Source: Corallococcus interemptor (GTDB taxonomy: Bacteria; Myxococcota; Myxococcia; Myxococcales; Myxococcaceae). Taken from it: 49,782 nucleotides of DNA. Made by a program: the position numbers and the translations under genes. The notes beneath the pieces are model-generated. The model worked only from the letters and a program-made list of their open reading frames with translations. It had not been told where the DNA came from and did not search any database. Location of the stretch: assembly GCF_003668875.1 (NCBI RefSeq), contig NZ_RAWM01000059.1:1-49782 (forward strand). Reading direction: 5' to 3'. Shown piece after piece: positions 6,923-14,647 of the stretch. Numbering within the stretch: the stretch's first letter is position 1; each line of letters opens with the position of its first letter.

Positions 6923-9484
6923 CTACGACCAGGCGGCCATGCCGCCAATGCGGCGCAGCATCAGGATGGGGCCGTCGTCCATGCGCCGGCCACGCAGGTC
7001 AATCTCACAGTCGATGACCCAGTCCCCGTGGCCCTCCGGGTCCATGATGCGCTGCTGGGCCTCCCACTGACGCGTGCCGGACTCCTTGAGCTGCGTGTTC
7101 GCCGGCTTGCGCGCCTGGGGCGTGAGCACCACCAGCTTGTGCTCCTCGAAGTACGGCGTCATGGCCTGCTCCAGCTTCGGCGCGGTCCACTCGCCCAGCG
7201 CGTTGTCCAGCATGCCCAGCGCGTCCAGGTAGCGCCGCTGGCCCAGCGCGCGCAGCAGGCGGTGCAGCTCCTCGCGCACGCGCGCGGCGAAGGCCTTGGG
7301 GTCCTCCGTGAGTTCCTTGGGCTTCAAGTCCACCACCGGCTTCACTTCCACCGGGGCCTCGGGGTTGCGCATCCGCTCCCACTCGTCCAGGAGGCTGGAG
7401 TCCACCTGACGCAGCGTCGCGCGCAGGTGGTCGATGATGTCGTCCAGGTCCTCGTTGCGGAACTTCTCCGGCACCGTCTGCACGAGTGACTTGTAGACGT
7501 CTCCCACGTAGCGCAGCAGCACGCCCTCGCTGCGCTGCAGGCCGTACTCGCGCACGTAGTCGTGGAAGGACATGAAGCGCTCGAACATGTCCCGGACAAT
7601 GGACTTGGGCCGGATGTTCTCCTCGCCCACCCACGGGTGCTTCTTCGCGAAGGCGTTGAAGGTGCCGTAGACGAACTCGCGGTTCGGCTTGGGCCACTCC
7701 AGCTTCTCCAGCTCCTCCATGCGGTCGTCGTACTCCACGCCCCGCGCCTTCATCTCCTGGATCTTCTCCCCCTTCAGCTGGTGCAGCTGCGCGTACAGCA
7801 CCACCTCCGGGTTCTCCAGGATGGACTCCACCAGCGTCACGACGTCCAGCGCGTACGTGTCCAGCGTGGGATCCAACAGCTCCAGCGTCTCATGCAGGTA
7901 CAGGGACAGCGTGTGGTTGAGGCTGAAGTCGCGCTGCAGGTCCTCCGACACCTCCACCGTCGCCGAGTGCTTCTCCCACTGCACCACCTTCACGATGCCC
8001 GCGTCGCGCAGCGTGCGGAAGTACATCGCCGCGTCCTTGAGCAGCTTCTTCTTCGTGTAGTCGGACGAGTGCGAGCGCATCACCAGCTGCACCAGCCGCT
8101 TGTAGCCGCCGCTGCCCTCCGTCTTGTCGCTCTGGAGCAGGTTGAGCAGGAGGCCGTGGCTCACGTCGAAGCGAGACTCCAGCGGCTCCGGCAGCCCGTT
8201 CTGCAGCCGCTCGAAGGTGTTCTTGTCGTACTGGATGAAGCCCTTCTGCGGCGGCTTCGCCTTGGGGGTCTTCTTCTTGCCCGCGGCCTCCTTGGCGGCC
8301 TGGCGGATGTTCTCAATCATGTACTCCGGGGCCTGCGCCACCACGCTGCCTTCGGTGTCGAAGCCCTTGCGGCCCGCGCGGCCTGCAATCTGCTTGAAGT
8401 CGCGCACGCTCAGGGTCGCCAGCTTCTCGCCGTTGAACTTGAACAGCTGCGTGAAGAGCACCGTGCGGATGGGGATGTTCACGCCCACGCCCAGCGTGTC
8501 CGTGCCGCTGATGACCTTGAGCAGGCCCTGCTGCGCCAGCTTCTCCACCAGCAGGCGGTACTTGGGCAGGAGGCCCGCGTGGTGCATGCCGATGCCGTGG
8601 CGCAGGAAGCGCTGGAAGTCCTTGCCGTAGGGCGTGTCGAAGGGGGCATCCAGCAGCGCCTGGCGGATCTCCTCCTTCTCTTCCTTCGTGTTGAAGTCCA
8701 CGGACATCAAATTTTGCGCCTGCTCGGCCGCGGCCCGCTGCGTGAAGTTCACCAGGTACACGGGGTACTTCCCGCGCGCGATGAGGTCCTGGATGGTCTC
8801 GTGCAGCGGCACCTCGCGGTAGTCGAAGTCCAGCGGCACGGGGCGCTCGGAGCTGCGCACCGTGGCCACCTCGCGGCCGGTGAGCTTCTCCAGGCTCTGC
8901 TCGATGTTGGTCGTGTCGCCCAGCGTGGCGGACATGAGCAGGAACTGCGTCCTGGGCAGCGCCAGCAGCGGAATCTGCCAGGCCACGCCGCGCTCCTTGT
9001 CGGAGTAGTAATGGAACTCGTCCATCACCACCGCGTCCACGCGCGCGGAGGCGTTACGCAGCGCGAGGTTCGACAAAATCTCCGCCGTGCAGCAGAGGAT
9101 GGGCGCCTCGCGGTTGATGGACGCGTCGCCCGTGAGCATGCCCACGTTCTCCGGGCCAAAGGCCTTGGAGAGCGCGAAGAACTTCTCGTTCACCAGCGCC
9201 TTGATGGGGCACGTGTAGAACGACACCTTGCCCTCGGCCATGGCCTTGAAGTGGAGCGCCATGGCCACCAGCGACTTGCCGGAGCCCGTGGGCGTCTTGA
9301 GGAACAGGTGCTTGTCGCTCAAGAGCTCCAGGATGGCCTCCTCCTGGGCGGAGTACAGACTCAGGCCGTTCGTGGCCACGTAGCCCACGAAGCGGTTGAG
9401 GATCTCGTCGGCATCGAGGGGGGGCTCGCCGGGCTTCGGCAGCAGGGCGGCGAGCGGGGCGCGGGTGTCGGCGGAGGCACTCAT
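6923..9484 (-). CDS. Ski2-like DEAD/DEAH-box helicase
   Basis: An 853-residue superfamily 2 helicase. The core (about residues 25-400) shows the Q-like region YSAQEEAIL, Walker A TPTGSGKS, motif Ia CPIKALVNEK, the DExH box MDEFHYYSD, motif III LMSATLGDT and motif VI QIAGRAGRKG. This order and the long all-helical C-terminal half resemble Ski2/Mtr4-type RNA helicases. Bacterial members with a C-terminal DUF3516 region are similar in length, and I suspect that domain here without being able to confirm it. The ATG at 9484 is preferred over a GTG 33 bases upstream. The role is probably RNA unwinding or turnover in the cytoplasm; DNA substrates are not excluded. It appears to be a single-gene unit; its start lies 46 bases beyond the end of the eleven-gene cluster, so read-through from that cluster is possible. 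Confidence 0.88.
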   Translation of the reverse strand: MSASADTRAPLAALLPKPGEPPLDADEILNRFVGYVATNGLSLYSAQEEAILELLSDKHLFLKTPTGSGKSLVAMALHFKAMAEGKVSFYTCPIKALVNEKFFALSKAFGPENVGMLTGDASINREAPILCCTAEILSNLALRNASARVDAVVMDEFHYYSDKERGVAWQIPLLALPRTQFLLMSATLGDTTNIEQSLEKLTGREVATVRSSERPVPLDFDYREVPLHETIQDLIARGKYPVYLVNFTQRAAAEQAQNLMSVDFNTKEEKEEIRQALLDAPFDTPYGKDFQRFLRHGIGMHHAGLLPKYRLLVEKLAQQGLLKVISGTDTLGVGVNIPIRTVLFTQLFKFNGEKLATLSVRDFKQIAGRAGRKGFDTEGSVVAQAPEYMIENIRQAAKEAAGKKKTPKAKPPQKGFIQYDKNTFERLQNGLPEPLESRFDVSHGLLLNLLQSDKTEGSGGYKRLVQLVMRSHSSDYTKKKLLKDAAMYFRTLRDAGIVKVVQWEKHSATVEVSEDLQRDFSLNHTLSLYLHETLELLDPTLDTYALDVVTLVESILENPEVVLYAQLHQLKGEKIQEMKARGVEYDDRMEELEKLEWPKPNREFVYGTFNAFAKKHPWVGEENIRPKSIVRDMFERFMSFHDYVREYGLQRSEGVLLRYVGDVYKSLVQTVPEKFRNEDLDDIIDHLRATLRQVDSSLLDEWERMRNPEAPVEVKPVVDLKPKELTEDPKAFAARVREELHRLLRALGQRRYLDALGMLDNALGEWTAPKLEQAMTPYFEEHKLVVLTPQARKPANTQLKESGTRQWEAQQRIMDPEGHGDWVIDCEIDLRGRRMDDGPILMLRRIGGMAAWS

Positions 9485-9530
9485 CGGGCCCGACTCTAGG
9501 GGTTGGCGCCGGGCCACCGGGAAAAATCGC

Positions 9531-9947
9531 TCAGCGCAAGACGTGGAGTCCCACCGCGATGCGCCCCTCCGTCAGGGGCCCACCGGGCGCGGGGCGCTGC
9601 CAGCACACCCGTCCTGCCTGCTCCGGAGACAGGCAGGGCACGTCCGTGACCTCCAGCGAGGCTCCCGCCAGGCGGGCCACTCGCACGGCGGCGCTCCGCG
9701 TCAGGCCCAGCAGCTCCGGCGCCAGAGGGGGTGCGGCCTCGGGGCCCTGCTGGACGAAGAGGGCCCGCACCTCTCCGGGGCCTCCGGGCGTGAAGTGCAT
9801 TCCCGCCCCGTCCGCGGTGACCCCGCCGTGCAGCTCCAGCTCCACCGGCCCCAGCACGAAGGGGCCGGCAGCGAGGCGCGCCTGGACCCGCGCGAGCGAT
9901 TCACGCACGTCCACCAGCAGGGCCTCCAGGTCGATGGTGTCGCTCAT
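9531..9947 (-). CDS. Short PASTA-like member of the clustered paralogue family
   Basis: Last of eleven tightly packed minus-strand genes. The 138-residue protein begins with a short helix (about residues 6-27, LLVDVRESLARVQARLAAG) that matches the family N-terminal helix in degraded form. A beta strand FVLGPVELELHGG follows, at the place where the longer paralogues have their EVK/EAK strand. The C-terminal 65 residues look like one PASTA-type unit: LLGLTRSAAVRVARLAGASL, then a GRVCWQRPAPGGPL turn and a final strand. There is no signal peptide. PASTA domains usually bind peptidoglycan or act as spacers in exported proteins, so a PASTA-like unit without an export signal is odd. It starts 13 bases after the upstream stop. 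Function unknown. Confidence 0.72.
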   Translation of the reverse strand: MSDTIDLEALLVDVRESLARVQARLAAGPFVLGPVELELHGGVTADGAGMHFTPGGPGEVRALFVQQGPEAAPPLAPELLGLTRSAAVRVARLAGASLEVTDVPCLSPEQAGRVCWQRPAPGGPLTEGRIAVGLHVLR

Positions 9948-9960
9948 CGCGCCCGTCGGC

Positions 9961-10629
9961 CTACTTCCGCGTCTCGGTGGGAACGGTCTCCAGGAGGGGC
10001 GAGCGGGTGATCGAGCCGCTGGCCGGGAGCTTCCCTCCCCCTGCGTCCTTCACGGTGAGCAGCAGCTCGGTGCCGCGCGGGAGCAGCGTCCCCGGCTCGG
10101 CCGAAGCCGCGGTGACGAGGGAGACGTCCTTCGCGCCGTCCGTGAACCGGTGCGGCACGCCAATCGCGGACAGCAGCGCCCGCGCGTCGCCCACCGTCCT
10201 TCCCACCACCGCCGGCACCACCACCAGCGCCTCGGCCTGGGGCGAGGGCGGCACCGGCACCACGCGGAACTTCAGCCGCGACTGCGCCGTCAGGCTGTAG
10301 GTGAAGCGGTTGGTGTAGCTGGCGTCCAGGGGCGCACCGTACATCTTCAGCCGCGTGCGGCCGTCGGTCCGCTCCTCCGAGGTGATGGACAGCGCCACGG
10401 CGATCTCCGCCTCGGCCTCGGGGATGTGGTACCAGGTCGGCCGGTAGCCGATGCGCTGCAGCTCCACCGCCAGGTCCTCGTCCGAGGCGTAGAGTTCGCG
10501 GATCTGCTCGATGGTCGCCGCATCCAGCTCCCGCTGGGCCTCCGCCACGCCGCGGCCCACCGAGGAGATCAACGCGCCCAGCGGCGCGCTCAGTGCCTCC
10601 AGCTGGGGGACGTCATTCGAATCCGCCAT
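9961..10629 (-). CDS. Clustered paralogue with a C-terminal PASTA-like domain
   Basis: A 222-residue member of the paralogue family. The core occupies residues 1-130: an N-terminal helix with GVAEAQRELD (27-36), then RIGYRPTWYHIPEAEAEIAV (59-78), the equivalent of the LGFTPTFY...EVK segment in the siblings. A second block YTNRFTYSLTAQSRLKF (105-121) leads into VPVPPSP (124-130), the family's proline signature. A PASTA-like unit follows at about 135-195 (VVGRTVGDARALLSAIG and a LPRGTELLLTV ending), then a basic, low-complexity tail. No export signal is seen. The start codon lies 3 bases after the upstream stop, so translation is probably coupled. The function is unknown; the domain order suggests a structural subunit bearing a binding or spacer domain. 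Confidence 0.78.
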   Translation of the reverse strand: MADSNDVPQLEALSAPLGALISSVGRGVAEAQRELDAATIEQIRELYASDEDLAVELQRIGYRPTWYHIPEAEAEIAVALSITSEERTDGRTRLKMYGAPLDASYTNRFTYSLTAQSRLKFRVVPVPPSPQAEALVVVPAVVGRTVGDARALLSAIGVPHRFTDGAKDVSLVTAASAEPGTLLPRGTELLLTVKDAGGGKLPASGSITRSPLLETVPTETRK

Positions 10630-10632
10630 GGT

Positions 10633-11388
10633 TCAGCCCTCCACTGCCTGACCGATGAACACCTGCACGGGACCCGAGGCGTGTGACTTGCCGGCCTCCG
10701 GCACCTGCCGCAGCACGCGGCCCCACTGCCCGGGCTCCTTGACGAAGACGGGCATCGGGTCCACCCGCAGCCCCACCTCCGCCGCGCGCCTCCGGGCCGC
10801 CGAGGCCGTCAGCCCCAGGAGGTCCGGCACCTCGCGCTCGGGCGCGTCACCCGTCGCGGGTGCCAGGGGAGACTGCTCGACGAACTGGGCCTCCGCCTCC
10901 GTCACGCCCTCGGCCGTCGTCTCCGTCCACCGCACGCGGACGGTGCTCAGCCGCACCGTCGTCAGCGACGAGCGCACCGCTTCAATCTGCTGGCCCGCCG
11001 ACTTCAACTTGTCGGAGAGCACCAGGGGCGTGGGCTGTTCCTGCGCGGGCTCCTGGGTGGGCTCCTTGGTGGGCTCCTTCGAAGGCTCCACCGCCATGGA
11101 GGACACCGCGCGGACGCCCTGCTTCGCGGGCTCCAGGACGACCATCGTCCCGTAGTCGATGAGGGTGCTGCTCATCTTCACCGGGAAGGTGGCCACCCCG
11201 GCGGAGTCCAATCGAAGATGGGAGCCGAAGGTGGCGCTGCTGACCTCCATCTCCAGCACGCCCTCCTCGTTCGTCACGCCGGTGTCGCGCGGCTCGAAGG
11301 TGCCCGCCTTCGCCGGGACCCACCACGCCACCTTCATGCCCGCCACGGGGACTCCCGTGGCCTTGTGGAACACGGCCCGGACCTTCAT
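10633..11388 (-). CDS. Transthyretin-like plus PASTA-like domain protein of the cluster
   Basis: A 251-residue modular protein. Residues 1-90 read as a transthyretin/carboxypeptidase-regulatory-like beta sandwich: GVPVAGMKVAWWV, then TGVTNEEGVLEMEV and a closing strand. Residues 100-122 form a linker of repeated EPTKEP-type units. Residues 125-175 hold a helix (LKSAGQQIEAVRSSL) and a strand pair that look like a minimal version of the family core. Residues 187-248 form a PASTA-like unit (VPDLLGLTASAARRRAAEVG, then GRVLRQVPEAGK and PVQVFIGQ). The start ATG overlaps the upstream stop in an ATGA arrangement, which implies translational coupling. There is no signal peptide. Function unknown. Confidence 0.75.
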   Translation of the reverse strand: MKVRAVFHKATGVPVAGMKVAWWVPAKAGTFEPRDTGVTNEEGVLEMEVSSATFGSHLRLDSAGVATFPVKMSSTLIDYGTMVVLEPAKQGVRAVSSMAVEPSKEPTKEPTQEPAQEQPTPLVLSDKLKSAGQQIEAVRSSLTTVRLSTVRVRWTETTAEGVTEAEAQFVEQSPLAPATGDAPEREVPDLLGLTASAARRRAAEVGLRVDPMPVFVKEPGQWGRVLRQVPEAGKSHASGPVQVFIGQAVEG

Positions 11389-12047
11389 CGGGGCACCTCA
11401 CAGGACAGCGCCAGCGTCCGCGACGCGGCATCCACGGTGAGCGCCAGGAAGCGGGCCCGCTCGCCGGCCGCCACGCGCAGCGTCGTGCGCGCCTCTCCCG
11501 CCGCGTCCGTCCTCACCACCGCGAGCACCACGTCCGTACCGGCCAGCGGCGCCACGCCGGACAGCGTCTGCGTGGTCCTCCGGTCCAGGTTGAACTCCAC
11601 CTCCACGCCCGGCAGGGCCTCGCCCGCGGCGTTGCGCACGCGCACCACCACGCCGGGCACGCCTCCGTCGCCCATGACGCAGCGGGCGTCGAGCACCACC
11701 GGAGGCAGGCCCTCGTTGGCGGGCACCGCGACGAAGCTGCCGCGGATCACGCTGACGACCTCCGTCTGCGTCTGCGAGGAGGCCACGTCCGCCAGCCGCA
11801 CGGGCCGCATCTTCAGGGCCTTCGCGTTGGTTACCGTCCCGGCGGTGGTGGACGTCTCCACCCGCAGGTCCATCCGCAGCTCGAACTCCAGCTTCGGCAC
11901 GTAGTAGGTGAACTGGCGGCCGGGCGCGCCCGCCGCGGAGATGCCCCCCAGCTCCTGCTGGGCCTTCGCCAGGCCGTCGGCCAGCTCGAGCAGGTATTCG
12001 TCCAGCGTGCCGAACAACTCCTGAGCCTGCTGTGTCGTGTCACTCAT
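11385..12047 (-). CDS. Clustered paralogue with an Ig-like (Big_1-type) domain
   Basis: A 220-residue protein. The N-terminal helix (about residues 10-35, with GLAKAQQELGG) and the strand FTYYVPKLEFELRMDLRVE match the paralogue family core, but the C-terminal proline block is lost. The rest (about 120-215) resembles an invasin/Big_1-type Ig domain: GVPGVVVRVRNAAGEALPGV, then a TDAAGEARTTLRV strand typical of such domains. The ATG at 12047 is chosen over an upstream GTG because it gives the family-typical MSDT N-terminus. It overlaps the coiled-coil gene upstream by 8 bases and the transthyretin-like gene downstream by 4 bases. No export signal is visible although Ig-like domains of this kind are normally extracellular. 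Function unknown. Confidence 0.75.
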   Translation of the reverse strand: MSDTTQQAQELFGTLDEYLLELADGLAKAQQELGGISAAGAPGRQFTYYVPKLEFELRMDLRVETSTTAGTVTNAKALKMRPVRLADVASSQTQTEVVSVIRGSFVAVPANEGLPPVVLDARCVMGDGGVPGVVVRVRNAAGEALPGVEVEFNLDRRTTQTLSGVAPLAGTDVVLAVVRTDAAGEARTTLRVAAGERARFLALTVDAASRTLALSCEVPR

Positions 12048-12915
12048 CCCGCGCTCCCTGGCGTCCGCGTTCCCGCCGCGCGTCACGTGCCGTGTCGCGC
12101 GCGTCCATGTCGTCCATGCCCATGCCGGCGCGCTCCAGCTCCATGTCCATCCGCTGCTCCATGGACTCCATGTCCATGCCGGCCATCGCCAGCCCGCGCA
12201 TCATCCGGGCCTCGGCGTCCATGCCCCGAAGCTCGCGCGCCCCGGCCACCATCTTCCCGACGTGAAGCCCACCGCGAGCGCCCGGGGAGGGCAGCGTCAG
12301 GTCCATCACCCGAGGCATCGGCTTGCGAGCCACCGAGCGCGCCTCCTGCGCCACGTCCGCCAGCCGCCGGGTCGCCGCCCCCAGCTCCCCCAGCTTCATG
12401 CGGCCCGGAGACTCCAGGACGCGCTCCGCCAGCCGCACCGCGAGCTTCGCGCGCTCACGGGCCTTGCGAGCCCACTGCTGGCGCAGCGTCTGCTGTTTCT
12501 GCTGCTTGCGCCGGGCTGCCTTCCCCGTCTCCAGGCGCTCCCGGCGCAGCTCCTCCACCCGCTCGGCCTCCTCGGCTTCCGTGCGGCGCCGGGCGTACAG
12601 CTTCTGCTCCAGCAGCCGCCGCGCGGTGTCCCGTTCGTGCTGCTTGCGCTCCGCGATGCGCGACTGGGGCGTGTGCTGGACGACGGGGAACTGCTTCGCC
12701 AGCCGCTCGTCCACGGGCGCCTCCTGCACGCCGCTCAGCGCCTTCATCGTGTCTTCGAGCTGCTGGCGCTCCTTCAGCAGCGCCGCCAGCTCCGGGTCGC
12801 TGGCGGCCACCTGCTCCAGCGAGGGCACGGACGCCGCGGCGCTCGCGCCCGAGACGGGCTTGGATGCGGCGGAGTCCTCCTCCTCGAGCAGATCTTCCCA
12901 GCGGACGTGTGACAT
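12040..12915 (-). CDS. Coiled-coil protein with Met/Asp/Arg-rich tail, in the cluster
   Basis: A 291-residue protein with no relation to the neighbouring paralogues. Residues 1-12 are acidic. Residues 35-62 and 83-165 are strongly predicted coiled coil, very rich in Glu, Arg, Lys and Gln. A short ordered patch KPMPRVMDLTLPSPG (198-212) is the only part that looks globular. The tail (about 228-291) is low-complexity, with alternating Met, Asp and Arg (GMDMESMEQRMDMELERAGM). There is no signal peptide. Its position in the middle of the operon and its overlap with the next gene indicate it is part of the same system. A rod, tether or scaffold role is an inference from composition only. Confidence 0.75.
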   Translation of the reverse strand: MSHVRWEDLLEEEDSAASKPVSGASAAASVPSLEQVAASDPELAALLKERQQLEDTMKALSGVQEAPVDERLAKQFPVVQHTPQSRIAERKQHERDTARRLLEQKLYARRRTEAEEAERVEELRRERLETGKAARRKQQKQQTLRQQWARKARERAKLAVRLAERVLESPGRMKLGELGAATRRLADVAQEARSVARKPMPRVMDLTLPSPGARGGLHVGKMVAGARELRGMDAEARMMRGLAMAGMDMESMEQRMDMELERAGMGMDDMDARDTARDARRERGRQGARDE

Positions 12916-12933
12916 GCGCGGCGTCCCTCTTCG

Positions 12934-13524
12934 TCAGGTGACGTTGCCCACGGCGGCGTCGATCTTCCCGCCCACGGCCTCGCCCTCCGCCGTGCCCTTG
13001 AGGCTCTTGGCGATCTCCGCGCAGATCTGCTGGAGCGCCGCCGGCGGGGGGATGGGCACCAGCTTGGTGCGGATGAGGCTCGAGCCCTCGGCGGAATAGC
13101 TGTACTTCTGCGAGTGCTTCGCCGTGACGGTGGTGACGTGGCTCTTGTGGCCCTTCACCAGCGTGGTGAGGATGCCCTTGTCACGGTCCACCTTGCGGTC
13201 CCGCGTCCGGGTCTCGTCCTCGGTCGACTCGTGCAGGGAGATCTCCATCTTCACTTCGATGATGGTCTCCACGAACTGGTAGAACGTGGGCGTGAAGCCG
13301 AGCAGGAGCAGCGGATACTCGGTGGTCCCCAGCTTCACGAAGCCGGCCCCGTCCCGCACGGCGTTGCCGCTGTCGTCGATGCGGTAGCCCGCCATGAGCT
13401 GGGCGATCTTCAGCGACGCGCTGTCCAGCGCGTACTGGGCATCCGCGATGGCGTTGCCCAGGTTGCGGACCATCTCCCCGAAGGGGACGTTGAGCAGATC
13501 CTGACCAATGGATTGGGTGGGCAT
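12934..13524 (-). CDS. Clustered paralogue, core-only form (copy D)
   Basis: A 196-residue protein consisting almost wholly of the shared module. An amphipathic helix with LNVPFGEMVRNLGNAIADAQ (11-30) is followed by YALDSAS, a variable loop, then LGFTPTFYQFVETIIEVKME (75-94) and a HEST motif (98-101). A charged loop (102-125) leads to the second block YSYSAEGSSLIRTKLVPIPP (141-160) and a closing helix LQQICAEIA. The last 25 residues are low-complexity. There is no signal peptide, no membrane segment and no recognisable catalytic motif. It is closest to copy C, with LNVP, FYQFV, TIIEVK and the proline block shared almost word for word. It lies 18 bases from each neighbour. A structural role is likely; the identity is unknown. 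Confidence 0.78.
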   Translation of the reverse strand: MPTQSIGQDLLNVPFGEMVRNLGNAIADAQYALDSASLKIAQLMAGYRIDDSGNAVRDGAGFVKLGTTEYPLLLLGFTPTFYQFVETIIEVKMEISLHESTEDETRTRDRKVDRDKGILTTLVKGHKSHVTTVTAKHSQKYSYSAEGSSLIRTKLVPIPPPAALQQICAEIAKSLKGTAEGEAVGGKIDAAVGNVT

Positions 13525-13542
13525 GGTGCGCGCGCTCCCGGG

Positions 13543-14115
13543 CTACTTCGCGGTGGGGGTGGTGCCGGACTTCGCCGCGATGAGCGCGCGCACCCGCTCC
13601 TCGAAGAGGGCCGGCGGTGGCACGGGCACCAGCTTGGTGCGCAGCAGGCTGGCGCCCTCCACGCTGTAGTCGTACTTGCGCGTGTAGCTGGCATCCACCG
13701 TCGTCACCACGGCCTGGGTCGTGCCGGAGCGCTTGAAGAGGCGCAGCCCACCGGCCGTTTTGGTAGTGCTCTGCGTCGCCACCTTGCTCTCCGTGCTCTC
13801 CGTCATCTTGATGGCGATCTTCACCTCGATGATGGTGTCCACGAACTGGTAGAAGTTCGGCGCGAAGCCCAGCTCCATCATGGACGCGGGGGTGCCCGCG
13901 AAGGACACCTTGGTGTCCACCCGGATGGGCTTGCCGGAGCCGTCGAGCTGGAGGTTGCCCTCGGCATCCCGCAGCAGTGCTTCGCCGCTCATCATCTCCG
14001 CGACGAGCATCCCGCTCTTGTCGAGCTCGAGCTGCGCCTCGGCGATGGCGGTCGCCATCTCACGGATCATGTCCCCCATGGGGACGTTCAGCAGTTCCTG
14101 ACCGACGTTGGGCAT
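13543..14115 (-). CDS. Clustered paralogue, core-only form (copy C)
   Basis: A 190-residue paralogue. It shows the N-terminal helix (ELLNVPMGDMIREMATAIAE, 7-26) with AEAQLELD, then an acidic/glycine loop (45-75), the central segment LGFAPNFYQFVDTIIEVKIA (82-101) and a TEST motif (105-108). The second block is YDYSVEGASLLRTKLVPVPP (148-167), and a final helix ends in a Thr/Ala/Lys tail. As in the siblings, the proline block and the hydrophobic hairpin are the most conserved parts, which suggests a packing or interface surface. No export signal and no catalytic residues are evident. The gene sits between copies B and D with gaps of about 20 bases, consistent with tandem duplication followed by divergence. 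Confidence 0.78.
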   Translation of the reverse strand: MPNVGQELLNVPMGDMIREMATAIAEAQLELDKSGMLVAEMMSGEALLRDAEGNLQLDGSGKPIRVDTKVSFAGTPASMMELGFAPNFYQFVDTIIEVKIAIKMTESTESKVATQSTTKTAGGLRLFKRSGTTQAVVTTVDASYTRKYDYSVEGASLLRTKLVPVPPPALFEERVRALIAAKSGTTPTAK

Positions 14116-14137
14116 GGTGTCCGGGTCCTTGCGCGCT

Positions 14138-14638
14138 TCAGGCGGAAGTGTTGGTGGAGGCGGTGACGGGCGGCTGGGCGGCGATCTCGTTGAGCAGCTG
14201 GTGCAGGCGGGCGGGCGGTGGCAGCGACACGAGCCGCGCGGCGATGGAGCTGGCGCCCTGGACCTCGAAGCCGTACTTGCGGCTGTACTCGGCGTTCACC
14301 GTCACGGAGAAGATGCCGGCCATGCCGCCCGTCGCGCCACCGCCCACGGAGAACTCCGTGGACTCGCGGATGGTGAAGGTGAGCTTCGCCTCCAGCGTGG
14401 CCTCGGCGAAGGCGTAGAACGTGGGCGTGAAGCCGAGCCCGAGCAGGCTCCACAGCTGACCGTCGCCCAGGTCCACGGTGCGCTCGGTCATGCGCTTCGC
14501 GATGTCGAGCGAGTTGACGTCCAGCGCCTGCTGCGCGTCCGCCACCGCGCGCCCGAGCCTCTCGATGAGCTCGGGCAGCGGCGCATCCAGCACCGTCATC
14601 ATCGCGCGCTGGCCCTGCGTGGTGTTGTTTCCGGGCAT
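14138..14638 (-). CDS. Clustered paralogue, core-only form (copy B)
   Basis: The shortest full copy of the module, 166 residues: helix LPELIERLGRAVADAQQALD (21-40), then LLGLGFTPTFYAFAEATLEA (65-84), a REST motif (91-94), a short Gly-rich loop (99-107), YGFEVQGASSIAARLVSLPP (122-141) and the closing helix. It has one of the best ribosome-binding sites in the operon: AAGGAGG sits 5 bases before the ATG and overlaps the stop codon of the upstream gene. The longer siblings differ mainly in the loop between the two conserved blocks, so this protein defines the minimal fold. There is no signal peptide. Function unknown. Confidence 0.78.
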   Translation of the reverse strand: MPGNNTTQGQRAMMTVLDAPLPELIERLGRAVADAQQALDVNSLDIAKRMTERTVDLGDGQLWSLLGLGFTPTFYAFAEATLEAKLTFTIRESTEFSVGGGATGGMAGIFSVTVNAEYSRKYGFEVQGASSIAARLVSLPPPARLHQLLNEIAAQPPVTASTNTSA

Positions 14639-14647
14639 GGGGCCTCC

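Noticed and set aside
7562-9499. 645-codon plus-strand ORF opposite the helicase
   Set aside because: Antisense shadow with Leu/Arg/His/Gln bias; the helicase motifs are all on the minus strand.
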